DNA from: Steromphala cineraria
Lineage: Eukaryota; Mollusca; Gastropoda; Trochida; Trochidae
Reading direction: 5' to 3'
Assembly: GCA_916613615.1 (NCBI GenBank)
Contig: OU744724.1
Span: 25,964,171 to 26,028,170, forward strand
Length of the DNA: 64,000 nucleotides
Below, piece by piece: positions 1 to 11,398 of the stretch (the stretch's first letter is position 1; each line of letters begins with the position of its first letter). The position numbers and the translations under genes were made by a program. The notes under the pieces were generated by a model. The model had not been told where the DNA came from and ran no database searches. It saw only the letters and a program-made list of their open reading frames with translations.

Positions 1-858
1 ATATCCTTGAAAGTTGCATCAGCAGTATTTGACAGTAAAATAGCTCCCATATTATTATACGGTAGTGAAATCTGGGGTCATTCATACCGTACTCATATTG
101 AGAAAATCCATTGTTTCTTTTTCAAACGTTTCCTTTGTGTTAATAAAACTATTTCGTCCAATGCTATACTTGGTGAAATTGGAAGAACATATCTATGTGT
201 TAAATTTTTCAGCAGATGTATAACATATTGGTGCAGAATATTACATATGGATGATCATCGTCTTCCGAAAGCATGTTATGATATGTTAAAGCAACAAGAT
301 GATCATGGCAGCTGCAGTTGGGTCACCCATGTACGCTTGCTTCTGTTTCGTACTGGATTCTCATATGCATGGATTACACAAGACTGTGGTAATATTGATG
401 TATTTGTTAATGAATTTAAACAAAGATGTAAAGATATTGAACTTCAGAATTGGCATTCTAGAATAACATCCTCATCTTTTCTTAAATATTATGGAGAAAT
501 TAAATCTGCCCTGGATCCTGAGAAATACATTTTAGCACTGAATACTGATAAAGATCTTATTCGTATTTTATGCAAATTTCGCTGTCTGAGTCATAAGTTG
601 AACATTCAACAACAAAGTTATAATATTGATACACAAATGAGTAAACTCTTATGTGACAAATGTGATTATAATGTTACACAAGATGAATTTCATTTTCTAC
701 TTGTGTGTCCTTTCTATTCTGTACATAGACAATTGTATATACCCAGTTATTATCATACCTTCCCATCCGAATTAAAATTCAAACAACTTCTAACAACAAC
801 AAATGTACATTTATTGAAATCTGTTGCAATATTTCTTAAACGCAACCTGCCTGTGTAA
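1..858 (+). CDS. LINE ORF2-type protein, C-terminal part after the reverse transcriptase (partial)
   Basis: About 286 residues are open from the left edge with no internal stop. The beginning carries the hydrophobic PILLYGSEIWG motif that follows the RT/thumb region in Jockey/CR1/RTE-like LINE proteins. Near the end is a Cys-Cys-His-Cys cluster: counting from the TTG at base 7, C216-x2-C219-x9-H229-x4-C234, with the HFLLVCPFY wording typical of the C-terminal knuckle of these proteins. There is no ATG; the frame simply continues from outside the window. The reading frame being intact to its stop suggests a fairly young insertion. It is not a host gene. The exact LINE clade cannot be set from this tail alone. 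Confidence 0.8.
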   Translation: MSLKVASAVFDSKIAPILLYGSEIWGHSYRTHIEKIHCFFFKRFLCVNKTISSNAILGEIGRTYLCVKFFSRCITYWCRILHMDDHRLPKACYDMLKQQDDHGSCSWVTHVRLLLFRTGFSYAWITQDCGNIDVFVNEFKQRCKDIELQNWHSRITSSSFLKYYGEIKSALDPEKYILALNTDKDLIRILCKFRCLSHKLNIQQQSYNIDTQMSKLLCDKCDYNVTQDEFHFLLVCPFYSVHRQLYIPSYYHTFPSELKFKQLLTTTNVHLLKSVAIFLKRNLPV

Positions 859-980
859 ATACAAATTTTGTAATAACACTTGATGATATCCTGTCCATAC
901 GCAAACTATTATTTATTGATTGTACTCTTGGCCATGAGGCCTTCAATACTGAATAAACTTCTTCTTCTTCTTCTTCTTTT
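1..980 (+). mobile_element. 3' end of a non-LTR (LINE) retrotransposon
   Basis: The left edge cuts into a LINE. An open frame is already running at base 1 and stops at 858. It is followed by a 3' UTR of about 100 bases and an AATAAA near 951 that leads straight into a CTT microsatellite (about 959-979). A 3' end with a simple-repeat tail is usual for several LINE clades. The 5' part, with endonuclease and reverse transcriptase core, lies outside the window. No target-site duplication can be assessed because the 5' end is missing. The sequence just after the tail (from about 981) belongs to another repeat, so the LINE probably inserted next to or into it. Confidence 0.85.
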
Positions 981-1120
981 ATGCCTTGCTGCAGAGACTC
1001 TACTTTTCTGTGCTGCTATAGTGCCCCTACAGACTAGAGAGCAAGCACAGAAAACTCAAGGCTATGCAGCAAGGCATAAAACTGACAGTTTGGAAACTGA
1101 CCTTTTAGGCTCTGCGTAGG
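981..1120. repeat. Hairpin-forming dispersed repeat, copy 1
   Basis: The stretch beginning TTTTATGCCTTGCTGC and the later GCAGCAAGGCATAAAA are reverse complements, so the segment can fold on itself. The same sequence, more complete, is at 11992-12106, and both copies run on into similar 3' flanks (TAGGAAGATGG), so this is a dispersed element rather than chance. Copy 1 begins directly at the CTT tail of the LINE. Confidence 0.7.
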
Positions 1121-2078
1121 AAGATGGACTTGAATAAGAGCCTTCTGTTGCAACCAAGTTTCAAGTTGTTGCCAGATTTCGTTTACTGACTTACATTACC
1201 AAATAAATGGACGAGTGTCTCGATCTCTTCCGAGCAGAAACTACAATTTCGACTGTCAACATTTGTACAGAATACTGTTTGTGGGAAGTATGTGATGTAG
1301 TATCCACATGAACCCGATATCGTACATAAGATGTAGGTAAAACGTGGGTACCAACGTTTTACCTACATTTTATTTACGATATCGGGTTCCTTTGGTAGTA
1401 TCCTATATTGAAATAAATTGTAATCTAGTGTCTTTTGTGCATCTGAAAGGGACCATGGTGTATTTTGCCAGTCATTAATTGGGGTTTCATTAAATATGTT
1501 TGGTCCAATTTCGTGCAATGTATATTTGTAGTGATATGTGTGATGAGTATGTTGTAAAAACTACATAAGGAATTTGGGTGGGGTCACATTCCTGCACCCC
1601 TCCTGGTTCCACCAATGTCTATTTATCAATTTAAATTGCATTCAATTTTTTCGTTCTTTTGATCAAAGATTTATAGAGTTATTGCTGATGTACCTCCTTT
1701 TCGTTAATTGTTTTAGTTTCAAATTTACATATTGGGATAATTAAAGTTAAAACCCTTCAAAACTTCAAGTATGCTTTTGAAAATGAGAGAATATTTTTAA
1801 ACAAGCAAAACACTATTTCTTTTGAGGTAAATAAAATTTCCAATAGAACAATATTGGACTTTTAGACAAAGAACATTTTTCAATAAAAAATATATTTGGA
1901 AATTGAATGTTTGCCTTCCGTTACTTTAGCACAAGATTTACCTTTTTTCTGGGTTTCATTGGTCTCTGATGCCATTGTCAAATTCAAGTTGAAACTTGAT
2001 TTGCAACAACAAATTTCGTGTTTCCCGCTTTCACATCTTTTCACCTCGCCTTTGCGAAACCGAATAGACAGCTGTTTG
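1121..2078. other. Intergenic, no gene seen; one 78-bp hairpin
   Basis: No coding frame of any credibility was found. The only structure is an inverted repeat at 1311-1388: two 35-base arms around a 7-8 base loop, with about two mismatches, starting AACCCGATATCG. It is described as a finding. Confidence 0.6.
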
Positions 2079-2152
2079 TGACGTCACAAAGAAACTGGGG
2101 AATCCCCTACGGAAGCGGAAGTTTACGTCGCGCATGACTGTTGATCCTCGCC
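2079..2152 (+). promoter_or_regulatory. Core promoter / 5' leader of the otubain gene
   Basis: A full palindromic cAMP-response element TGACGTCA sits at 2079-2086 and two GGAAG ETS-type cores follow at 2111-2122 (CGGAAGCGGAAGT). This combination without a TATA box is usual for broadly expressed genes. An out-of-frame ATG at 2134 opens a 14-codon reading frame that ends at 2178, inside exon 1 and overlapping the main start at 2153. If transcription starts upstream of 2134 it would act as an overlapping uORF. The transcription start itself cannot be placed by eye. Confidence 0.55.
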
Positions 2153-5100
2153 ATGGCGGAGGGAAGTTTCAAGTATGACCCAGGTAAATATGTTTGTTGT
2201 TTTCTCGGGAGATCTAGGCTGCAGAATAACTGTTTAGGGTTGTTCATTGCGTGACTTTATAACGTACATTGATGAACAGCAATCTTAAACGACTCTTATA
2301 ACTATATACTTTGATAAGCTAAAAAAACAACCTGATAAAACCGTAAAAATATTTATGATTTGATGCAGAGATTGGAAGTTATGTAGAAATCATTTAAACA
2401 ATGATAGCAACTCCTTTGTTTATCGTTAAGTTAAATTTAGATGACTATGTTATTAATCTACAGCCTACAATGATTCATCAAAAAGCATAACACGTTAAAA
2501 CAAGTTCATAAATTAATTTGCGATTAAATAATTGTTACTGTAAAACATTTACTTTCGTTTTGAAAAATATGACAAGAATACCCAATATGAAAAAAATTGA
2601 TTTTTTTTTTTTTCATTTTAAATGATAGATAAGAATTATGATGAAGAAACTCTTGCACAGCAGCGGAACATTGAAAAAGAGGTAAGAACTATTGGATCAA
2701 ATTTATATTAGAGGGTACATTGCATTTTACCAGGCGCACAGACATAGTCCAGCATGCTAGACGTCTTCCTTCGCGTGCGCAGTTATCGCACATAAAGCAA
2801 AGTTTAGGTTATCTGAACTAAGGCGCACATAGATCAACTACATTTCATACTTTCCTTTTAAGCCCTTTGAGATTTGTTTACTACTATATTAATTAACCCT
2901 TGGATTCTCATCGACAATTTCATTTGACATTACCAGTATTTAGTGTACGGGTTGGTAAGACATTACAGTTCGATCACTAGCGCTCGGTAAAGTGCAGTAC
3001 TCCCTTACAATGAAAATTGCTAAGTGTGCTTTTAGTTTAAAAAATCCTGGTTACAATTTGCTATCACTAGGATCATAATGTCAAGAATTTGTCAAAAAGA
3101 GTTAAACCCTAAACGTATCTCTAAGATTTCATAAATACCCCAGATAAATAAAATTGTTGGCATAAACATTCATCATAAGGTCGAGAGCTTATATTCTATC
3201 GATTACCCTTGCTACTTTAAACAGAATTCAAGCATTCAAAGATTTTTCACAAGCTCATTATTGTAACTGAACATTTTCTAATGGTGAAAGTATTCTACTT
3301 CTTAATATTATTGGGGACATGTCACACCCAGTCAAAAGGTTGGCGATAATTTTCAAGGATTCCTTCTCAGAAACAATGTTGGAAGTATGAATTCCTAAAG
3401 CAATTGTAACATTTATCAAAATTGCCTTGCATGCAAAATCATTGGTTCCTGCGTGTCTACATAAAATAAGCAGGTGATTATTAGTATCATTTTCTATGTT
3501 ATTTTATTAATTATATTGATTATTAGTATCATTTTCTATGTTATTTTATTAATTATATTGATTATTAGTATCATTTTCTATGTTATTTTATTAATTTTCA
3601 ATGCAGATATCAACAAAACAACTGCTTGTCAGTGAACACATCAGCGTGGAACAGATGATCAATGACTACGCAGCAGAGGATGAAGTTTACAGGAAGAAAG
3701 TTGACGTAAGTTTCCTATCACAGACACTTTCGATAACACAATGGTCATTGCAGTTGCAATTACTAGATCTCAATAACTGGCGAGATAGCCCTGTTGTATT
3801 CAGGGAATATTGAGACAGGGGCCAATTTCCACTTTTAAATTTTGAAGTTTACTATTGATATAAGGGCCGATAATAAATGCTACAACCCTGAAAATTGCCC
3901 AATGTCTAAATGTCTTTCCCCAACCCCTGTGCATGATCTCATCATTTGTGGTTTTAGTGCAACACCTCCAGGATAGTTCTAATTAATGAGTTTAGGTTCA
4001 GTACACCGAGGAGCTGGCACAGGAAATGTGAGGAAATGCAGGAAAGCTTTAAGTTTGAGAATGATTGATTCTGAGTTTAGTTGTGCATTATTGTGGCAGT
4101 TTTTAATATGGATTCTGTCACCATTTTTCACTCTTTTGGATGAAGTCAACGTCATCAGATAAAAACTTAGTTGAGTTTAGGGAATTCCATATGCTAGGAT
4201 TTTATAGAAGGTACAAAAAGTCACTTAAATAAAAAATAATACCAATCATTGCTTTCGTTCAATAATTAAGACTATCTAGTATCATTCAGTGCACCTCAGG
4301 TAAATTAGTGGTGTTAAAAACTGTTTAAGTTATGGCCTGCAGAAGTTTTGGAAATATTCTGTGTCTACCACCCATTATTCTACAATTAAGAGCGGTTAAT
4401 AACATGACATTAATAACAATAACATTTTACATTGCTAGAAGGATTTCAATTTTTTTAATTAATTTTTATAAATAAGATAAAATAACTAAACAAAATCATG
4501 CTAGAAAATAGATCTCCAAAAAACACTTAAGATAATGATGATAAATGCTATGTACTTTACTAACATTATTTTTATGATGTTAATGTGAAATATCATCTTG
4601 ACAATGTTCTTCACCTCTTCTATAGGATTTGAAGTCCAAGTATAAACAAGTGAGGAAGACTCGAGGAGATGGCAACTGTTTCTTCCGAGCGTTCGGGTTC
4701 GCATATCTGGAGCAGCTGTTGACAGATGAAACTGACATGAAAAGGTATTGAACATATTTAGATAAAATATATCATTAAAAGATAATAATAAAAGATATTA
4801 TATCTACAAAATAATAGCATATGTGCAAAATTCCACCAAAAAAAATTGTTTTTGAGATCTTAAATTCAAAATTTAAAAAAAATGTAACATTGAAATGGTT
4901 ATTTATTGATAGACATTGATGTATACTTGATTATTATTTATAAGGACATTGGTATCAGAAGTCACAATCAGATGAATATCATGCATGCAAAAATTGATGA
5001 GCTATAGAGCTGATGGCTCTGTTTTTAGCTTTACACGTTGATTTACAAACATTTTGTGAATCATTTTTTGGGCAAAATTCCCTTGTGTATATCATATGGT

Positions 5101-8100
5101 AGATGTCTTATCAAGATACATTTCTATGTATTTTCACAGTGAAATACATCAATATTTATGTGTTTTGTCGAAGTGAAATACATCAACATTTATGTGTATT
5201 TTCGAAGTGAAATACATAAACATTTATGTGTTTTGTCGAAGTGAAATACATCAACATTTATGTGTTTTGTCGACGTGAAATACATCAACAATTATGTGTA
5301 TTGTCACAGTGAAATACATCAACATTTCTGTGTATTGTCGAAGAGAAATACATCAATATTTCCGTGTTTTGTTGAACGATTGATTATGATATCATGCCTG
5401 TGTTGCAGGTTCAAGGAGATCGCCAGTAAGAGCAAGGATGAGCTAGTCAATCTCGGCTTCCCTCAGTTCACTATTGAGGACTTTCATGACACTGTGAGTC
5501 AAGAACAAAACAACTTTTAAAGGGAGAGTCCCATCAGGGTATCTTTTGTGGGATAAAAATTCAAGGGGACATTCAAGTTTATGTATAATATTTTGTCATT
5601 ATTACATATATTAATTACACAACCCAGATAGAACATGTTACTGGCCTAAGATAATGGTTGATTTCTATTTTGACATTAGGTATGTACACATGGTAAACAA
5701 ATAACAACAATGTGTCTTATATTTCACAAAATTATTTGAAAATGTATCATATGAATAACGATAGCCTTACCCAGGGCAGAATTGCTAGGGACATCAGTGA
5801 TGTCTTTAACAGTGTTGTTCCTTGGTGATCAGCTGAGGCGGTCATTTTGGCAATATTTTAGCTGATGGTAAGAGTATCCTACATCTAATAGTTCTAAGGG
5901 ACACCAAGCAAAAAGGGTGGGCAAATGTCCCCAGGACCCCCTCTAGGAACAACCTTACGTCAAATTGATGTAAATGTAATTTTGTTGTTGATACCATTGC
6001 CCATCGGAAGTTACTCATAAACAATACATTGTGGAATATTAGATGTTTGACGCCTTATATATATCCAGAATAATTTACTAATTTATTTTCAGTTCATGGA
6101 CGTTGTGACGCAGGTTGAAGGTCGGTGTTCGCTAGAGGAGCTGGAGGGCACGTTCAACGATCAGGGACTATCAGACTACTTCGTGGTATACCTCAGGTTG
6201 GTTCTTGCTCGAGAGGAGTGGTCACTTTCATCAGCAACTGTGCTTGACATGTCAATGTCATTAAATTGATATCTCTTACAAGCTTTTATTTGGATGTTAG
6301 ATTTTTAGCTCATCTTTCCTGAAAGGCATGACATAGTGTCTGGCGTCCGTCCGTAAACTTTGTGTCCTTTTCACTTGTTCTCCAGAAGCATAAAGCTAAG
6401 AAAGCTTAAATTTTGTTTACACATTCCTTGACTAGTGAGGATTATAATTTATAGCTTGGTTTGGCCTATGGCGACACCCTTAAAACCTATTTTCATCTTC
6501 ATCTTCAGAAGCACATGGTTTGCACAGGCCTGGAAAAGAATTTTGTTTTGATACTGGAAAAGTACTTGACTTTACAATGCTTACTAAATGCCCTGAAAAA
6601 GTACTGGAATTTCGTGGTTATGTCCTTTCAATTTTCAAAAATTTACTTGAATTTACTGAGACATCGATCACAATCTAAAATACAGAAGTATTGTCGTTCT
6701 GCTAACTGCGCAATTTGATAGAGAACAGAAAAAGCTTCCAATTATTCAAACAAATTTGTTAATTTCCACATCTCGCAATCAATTACATTCTGGAAATTCT
6801 GATGTCTCAATGTGGCATTTTGGAAAATGGCAGCATCAAAACGGAAAGTTTTGCCACTTAACCTGCGAATATATGTACTTGAAAAAAGGTAAAATGTCCT
6901 TGAAAAGTACTGGAATTTTATTCGGTTTTGGCTGTATGAACCATGAAACATAAGGCCTATAAAGCTGAAACTTTGTATACAGACTCCTTAGTAATGGGGA
7001 TTCTAAATTTTACATTTGGTAACCCTGTGGGCCCCTACTAAGTTTGCCAGACCCTAAAGCAAAATTGATATGAAACCTGATGAGCTACAGAGCCAATAGC
7101 TTTGCTTTTTAGATATTAGATGTGGCTTACCGTGCTATGGTATGAACAAACAGTATGACCTCCTTTTCATTGGAAATTTGGTTATTAAAAATATTAAGAA
7201 GATTTTGATGATACAAGATTCATTTTAATAGTTAAATGAATTACATGTTCAATGATTAATTATAACACTATTACATGTCTGTAACATCAAAACTTGAGTC
7301 ATTATCAGAATTTGATTCCAAGCATTTAGTTAAACAGATATTTATGTAGAACTACAAGCTGGGAAAATCACCCATTATAATATTTTGATTTTGATATTAA
7401 CAATTGAATGCCTCTGATCCCGCCTCGTACAGATTGCTGGTGTCCGGGCACCTCCAGAAGGACTCCGACTTCTACATGAGCTTCATCGAGGGCGGCAGGA
7501 CGGTCAAAGAGTTCTGTGGACAGGTGTGTATGTAGACTATATTATATGAGGATGCGTGTATTATTGATATATCGCTATATTGTAATACAGGAATAACATG
7601 ATACAAATAAAAATATCCAATATATCAAACGTTTCAAAATGAACAATTTCCGTCTGAAATTGCTAAAAAACACAACAAATAAAACATGTTTTACGGAAAG
7701 TTCTTTGTGAAAATAGTTAAAACAATGTAATCAAGGGCAATAAACAGTGATTGAATAATATCACTTTTCAAAATAGCTCATAGCTGCACAGTGATGATCG
7801 TTCTTAACACCTATATCAAGACAAGATAGCATGCAAATTCTTGAATTTGAAAAGTAACAATATATTGCAATACGCTTTTCTGTATTGCAATATATTGCAA
7901 TAAGGAACAGGAAAAAGGAACGATACTGATCATTAATATGAGTGTCCATGACATATTATGTTTATGTCATGAGTGCCTATATACAAGAAGCTTCCAAGCG
8001 AGGGATATACTGATATTTTGGCACGAGTGTCATAAACAAAGTATGCTATGCTACCCAACTATAATATTCTGTTCATGACCCAAATATGATATTCTGTTAA

Positions 8101-9243
8101 TTACTGCAATCGCGAAATTAAAGATTTCTCAAAATCTGCTTCCAATCAGCCAGCACCAAAGCACATAGAATGTAACGTCACAGTCGAACCGTGATGTCAA
8201 AGCACTGTTTATTACATGATCTCATAAAGAAAACGTGATATTTTGCCCTAGGGTATCATATAGAGGATCTATTTCATTTTCAGTGTGATATCAACTATCT
8301 CTTAGCCACAAGTGAACATATAGGTTTTTATATTGTCACAAGATGAAAGATTGTAAGTGATATGACACTGAAAACAACTATATTCTGTTAATTTATATGC
8401 CTCTGTGGTAGAACAGGTGGTGATTTATGTCCAAAATATCATGACTCAAGAGTTTTCTGCGCATCATACCATTGTTGCCATGGCGATGACGTTGCGTTGA
8501 TTGTAGAAGTGATGTCACCATTGTACACATGACATATCCCCGCTGTGATATTTTCACTGAGTTGAAAGAGAACACTTCTGGAACTGAGAAAACTCAGTCT
8601 CTCACCATATATAATTTAATAGGAAAAATATGAACCCGGATATGACTATCCTCGTAGGTAATAAAATGTGTCATGGATATGTTCAGGTTAGTTTAGCTCA
8701 GTATGTCTTTTATGAGTTCTTGAAAGGTAATGTTGCATTGAGTATGTCAAATATTAGAACTGGTGTCATATAATAGAGAATTGAGTATGTCAAACTTTGT
8801 AAGTGGTGTCATTTGATAGAAAAGTACTGGATGTGTCTAAGAATAACTTTTTACATACTTTTGAGTCTTGTATTTTTTTAATTACTTGTTGAAATAAATC
8901 TTTAAAAGTTTTAAGAAATTCGCAAACATGACCATCGCAGCCGCATTGAGAATTCAAGTTTAACAGCAATGTGTAATAACTTTGTTGATTTACTAAACAA
9001 CGATATCTTCAACGTTTGAGTAATAATTCTGTCTTAACGCCACAGGAAGTAGAACCAATGGGTAAAGAGAGCGATCACATCCACATCATAGCCTTGACCT
9101 CTGCCCTTGGCGTGGGGGTCAGAGTTGAATACATGGACCGCAACGAGGGACCAACCTGCAACCATCACGATTTCCCAGAAGGCACTAGGCCAGGCATTTA
9201 TCTCCTGTATCGACCAGGCCATTACGATATCTTATACCCCTAA
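2153..9243 (+). CDS. OTUB1: OTUB1-like ubiquitin thioesterase (otubain-1), eight coding exons
   Basis: Coding exons: 2153-2183, 2629-2681, 3607-3705, 4626-4744, 5409-5493, 6093-6196, 7433-7523 and 9046-9243. All introns are GT-AG, phases agree at every junction, and the product is 259 residues (human OTUB1 is 271). Otubains remove Lys48-linked ubiquitin and OTUB1 also blocks E2 enzymes such as UBC13 without catalysis; it acts in cytosol and nucleus. The OTU triad is visible: D76 and C79 in the RGDGNCFFRAFGF motif (exon 4), and H253 with D255 in YRPGHYDILYP (exon 8). Other family signatures are FPQFTIEDFHD (exon 5), DYFVVYLR at the exon 6/7 junction, FIEGGRTVKEFC (exon 7) and KESDHIHIIAL (exon 8). 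The roughly 60-residue N-terminal extension ahead of the core, containing the LVSE segment, marks it as OTUB1 rather than the shorter OTUB2. The start ATG (CCATGG) is in good context. Nothing needed for catalysis is missing. Confidence 0.96.
3476..3597. repeat. 42-bp minisatellite, three copies, ending at the exon 3 splice acceptor
   Basis: Copies lie at 3476-3517, 3518-3559 and 3560-3597. They are essentially identical, beginning GATTATTAGTATC. The third copy departs from the consensus only in its last bases, where it changes into TTTTCAATGCAG, the 3' splice site of intron 2 (exon 3 begins at 3607). Confidence 0.9.
5136..5375. repeat. 34-bp minisatellite, seven copies, in otubain intron 4
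   Basis: Seven units with the core GTGAAATACATCAACATT repeat at 34-base spacing with scattered substitutions (TTTTGTC/TATTGTC variants). The array ends about 33 bases before the exon 5 acceptor at 5408. It is non-coding; 34 is not a multiple of three. Confidence 0.9.
5517..5600 (+). mobile_element. One-ended fragment of the TTAAAGGGACAGT inverted-repeat family (weak)
   Basis: The bases after exon 5 read TTAAAGGGAGAGTCCCATCA and then GGGTATCTTTTG. This resembles the left end of the elements at 47155 and 60878 (TTAAAGGGACAGTCCTAT then GGGTATTTT). I cannot find the matching right end, so this is probably a truncated copy; the right boundary is arbitrary. Confidence 0.4.
6305..7130. repeat. Dispersed-repeat complex in otubain intron 6
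   Basis: A segment with GGCGTCCGTCCGT at 6341-6356, a motif I recall from bivalve dispersed repeats, leads into a unit at about 6390-6465 that recurs at about 6955-7030 (AAAGCTGAAACTTTGTATAC form against AAAGCTTAAATTTTGTTTAC). Between them lies a different A-rich repeat with several GGAAAAGTACT and AAGTACTGGAATTT motifs (6530-6920). It looks like nested insertion. No coding sequence was found. Confidence 0.5.
7524..9045. other. Otubain intron 7, no gene seen
   Basis: Low-complexity intronic sequence. There is a short perfect hairpin at about 7857-7902 (arms AATATATTGCAATAC) and recurring GTGATATTTT/ATGATATTCTG motifs between 7980 and 8560 that suggest an old repeat. No credible exon was found. 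Confidence 0.5.
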
Positions 9244-9640
9244 TGTTTGCTGTCATGCTGTTTAACATAGTGACACATTATCTTTATTGGCTTGTGACAT
9301 TATTTGGCATGTGATAACCATATTTCATATCTTCAAAATGTGTTTACTTCAGATTGTTTTAAAAGTAAATTATTTTCGCTTAACTTTCACAACTTTGAAA
9401 ATAATCTTCTAAACAGGCCTAATTGTTATGAAAAAAAATATTTTTAGTTGAAGTTTAATTTCATGATACTAGGAGGGTTTTTGACGAATTATTATCAACT
9501 GTCCAAAAAAGTTTTTGATACTCATAGGAAAGCTTTACATATTTTGTCACATTAATGTGTTAAGTCTTTGCTCCATAAGAAATTTACATTTACAAAATGT
9601 ATTTCCTATAGTTGTTTTACATTATCATTTAACATTTGTG

Positions 9641-9646
9641 AATAAA
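9641..9646 (+). terminator. Candidate polyadenylation signal of the otubain gene
   Basis: An AATAAA hexamer lies about 400 bases after the stop codon at 9243 in A+T-rich sequence and is the first canonical hexamer I see on the + strand. Cleavage would be expected roughly 10-30 bases later. Position is plausible but unproven. Confidence 0.45.
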
Positions 9647-9825
9647 AATGTACAAGTCTTTACTAACAATTTGTTTAGGTGACAGAAGCATCATAAAATC
9701 ACTCTCAACTGCAAATTAAGAGGTTTCTGGTCATTAATAATGATACAGTGTCAATCTAACTAAATTGGCCATATTCAGATGAATAAAAGATACATCACAT
9801 CGTCTATCGGGATATGAACTCATTA

Positions 9826-9874
9826 GCAGCCCCGTCTAAGGACGGGGCTGCTATCAGTTTTTGTGAAGTTTCCA

Positions 9875-9905
<31 letters not shown>

Positions 9906-11135
9906 ACTCGTACTACTAGCTATAACTTTTTTCCCCTAAGCTTTCCAGAACTCTTATTCATACCTTACTCCTCATACCTCGGGGGAACGATTTTGACACG
10001 TTCACTTTCAAGGTCAAAGGTCAAGGTCACAAGCTATGTATTCACACTAAGAATTCCTTGTAAACGCGATAACTTGAAAAGTTTTTGTGCTATGAAGCTC
10101 TAACTTGGTATATATCATCCTTGGAAAAGTAAAAAAATTTGAAAAGGTTTTGGCTACAATCCGTCAAAGGTCAAGGTCACAGCAAGGTCATGACGTAAGC
10201 ATGTTTTAGCGAAAATGCTTTATTTTAACTATGAACACTTTTAATCAATACATGATTGTTATACTAAAAAAAAAGTGTTCAATGATTGTGTGACCTTGAA
10301 GGTCAAAGGTCAAGGTCATGAGATATGAGTTATTACAAAATGCACTTAATTGGGGTATAACTTTATCCCATTTAGCTTTTCAGAACTCATGAACATGTCT
10401 AAATGTTAATACTTCCAGGGAATCATTATGACATGTTCACTTTCAAGTTCAAAGGTCAAGGTCACGAGTTATAAAATCACCACAAAATTCTTTGTAAACA
10501 CGGTAACTTGAAAAGTTTTTGTGCTATGAAGCTCTAACTTGGTATATATCATCCTTGGAAAAGTAAAAAATTTTGAAAAGGTTTCGGCTACAATCTGTCA
10601 AAGGTCAAGGTCACAGCAAGGTCATGACTTAAGCATGGTTTAGCGAAAATGCTTAATTTTAACTATGATCACTTTTAATCAATACATGATTGTTATACTC
10701 AATAAAAAGTGTTCAATTATTGTGTGACCTTGAAGGTCAAAGGTCAAGGTCATGAGATATGAGTTATTGCAATTCCTTCTAAACACAATAACTTGAAAAG
10801 TTTTTGTGCTATGAAGTTTAGATTTTGTATATATTATCTCTTGAGAAGTTCAACATTTTCAAAAAGTTTTGGGTACTAACTGTCGAAGGTCAAGGTCACA
10901 GCAAGGTCAACATATATGGAGAAAATGGATTAATTGTATTTTTAACACTTTATTTCATTACAATAATGTTATACTCAATGAAATGTGTTCATTGATTGTG
11001 TGACCTTGAGTGTCAAAGGTCAAGGTCACGAGAAAATTCCCAATTTGGTGAGGCCTGTAAAAGGCGGAACAGGGTAAGGCGAAACCCAAAGTTCCGGGGC
11101 TGCTCTGCTTTTGCGGTATCCCGCAAACGCTAATC
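9826..11135. repeat. Dispersed repeat block rich in AGGTCA half-sites, with internal tandem units
   Basis: The block opens with a self-complementary GC-rich segment (AGCAGCCCCGTC ... GACGGGGCTGCT, 9826-9853) followed by eleven or so CCG/CGC triplets (about 9867-9906). It closes with GGGGCTGCTCTGC near 11100. The interior repeats roughly every 290-430 bases: the phrase AACTTGAAAAGTTTTTGTGC starts near 10071, 10505 and 10791, and TCAAAGGTCAAGGTCA recurs about nine times. No coding potential was found. The repeated AGGTCA motif is the nuclear-receptor half-site; function is not implied. Confidence 0.75.
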
Positions 11136-11142
11136 TAGTTTC

Positions 11143-11398
11143 ATTGGGGGTTTCCTCTCCACATGGGTCTAAAAACAGCTAGTGTTTGGCACATGTTCTG
11201 CTACTAGATCAGACAAAATGAGTACAATCATGTCAAGAAAGAAAGGTAGCAGCAATCATGAAATATGGGATTGTAAGAATGACTGGCATCTAAAACTGAA
11301 GCATTTCCCAGAGATTGTGATTGGCTAGCTGAGTTTATTGCAGTTTAATCACCCACCAGCTGTTCTCAGACCTATGTGGAGAGGAAACCCCTGATGGA
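11143..11398. mobile_element. MITE-like element with inverted ends (GGGGTTTCCTCTCCACAT)
   Basis: The left end (11146-11180, GGGGGTTTCCTCTCCACATG then GGTCTAAAAACAGCT) is matched in reverse at 11357-11393 (AGCTGTTCTCAGACC, then ATGTGGAGAGGAAACCCC). The element spans about 255 bp with a short non-coding interior, as expected of a non-autonomous DNA transposon. Confidence 0.65.
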
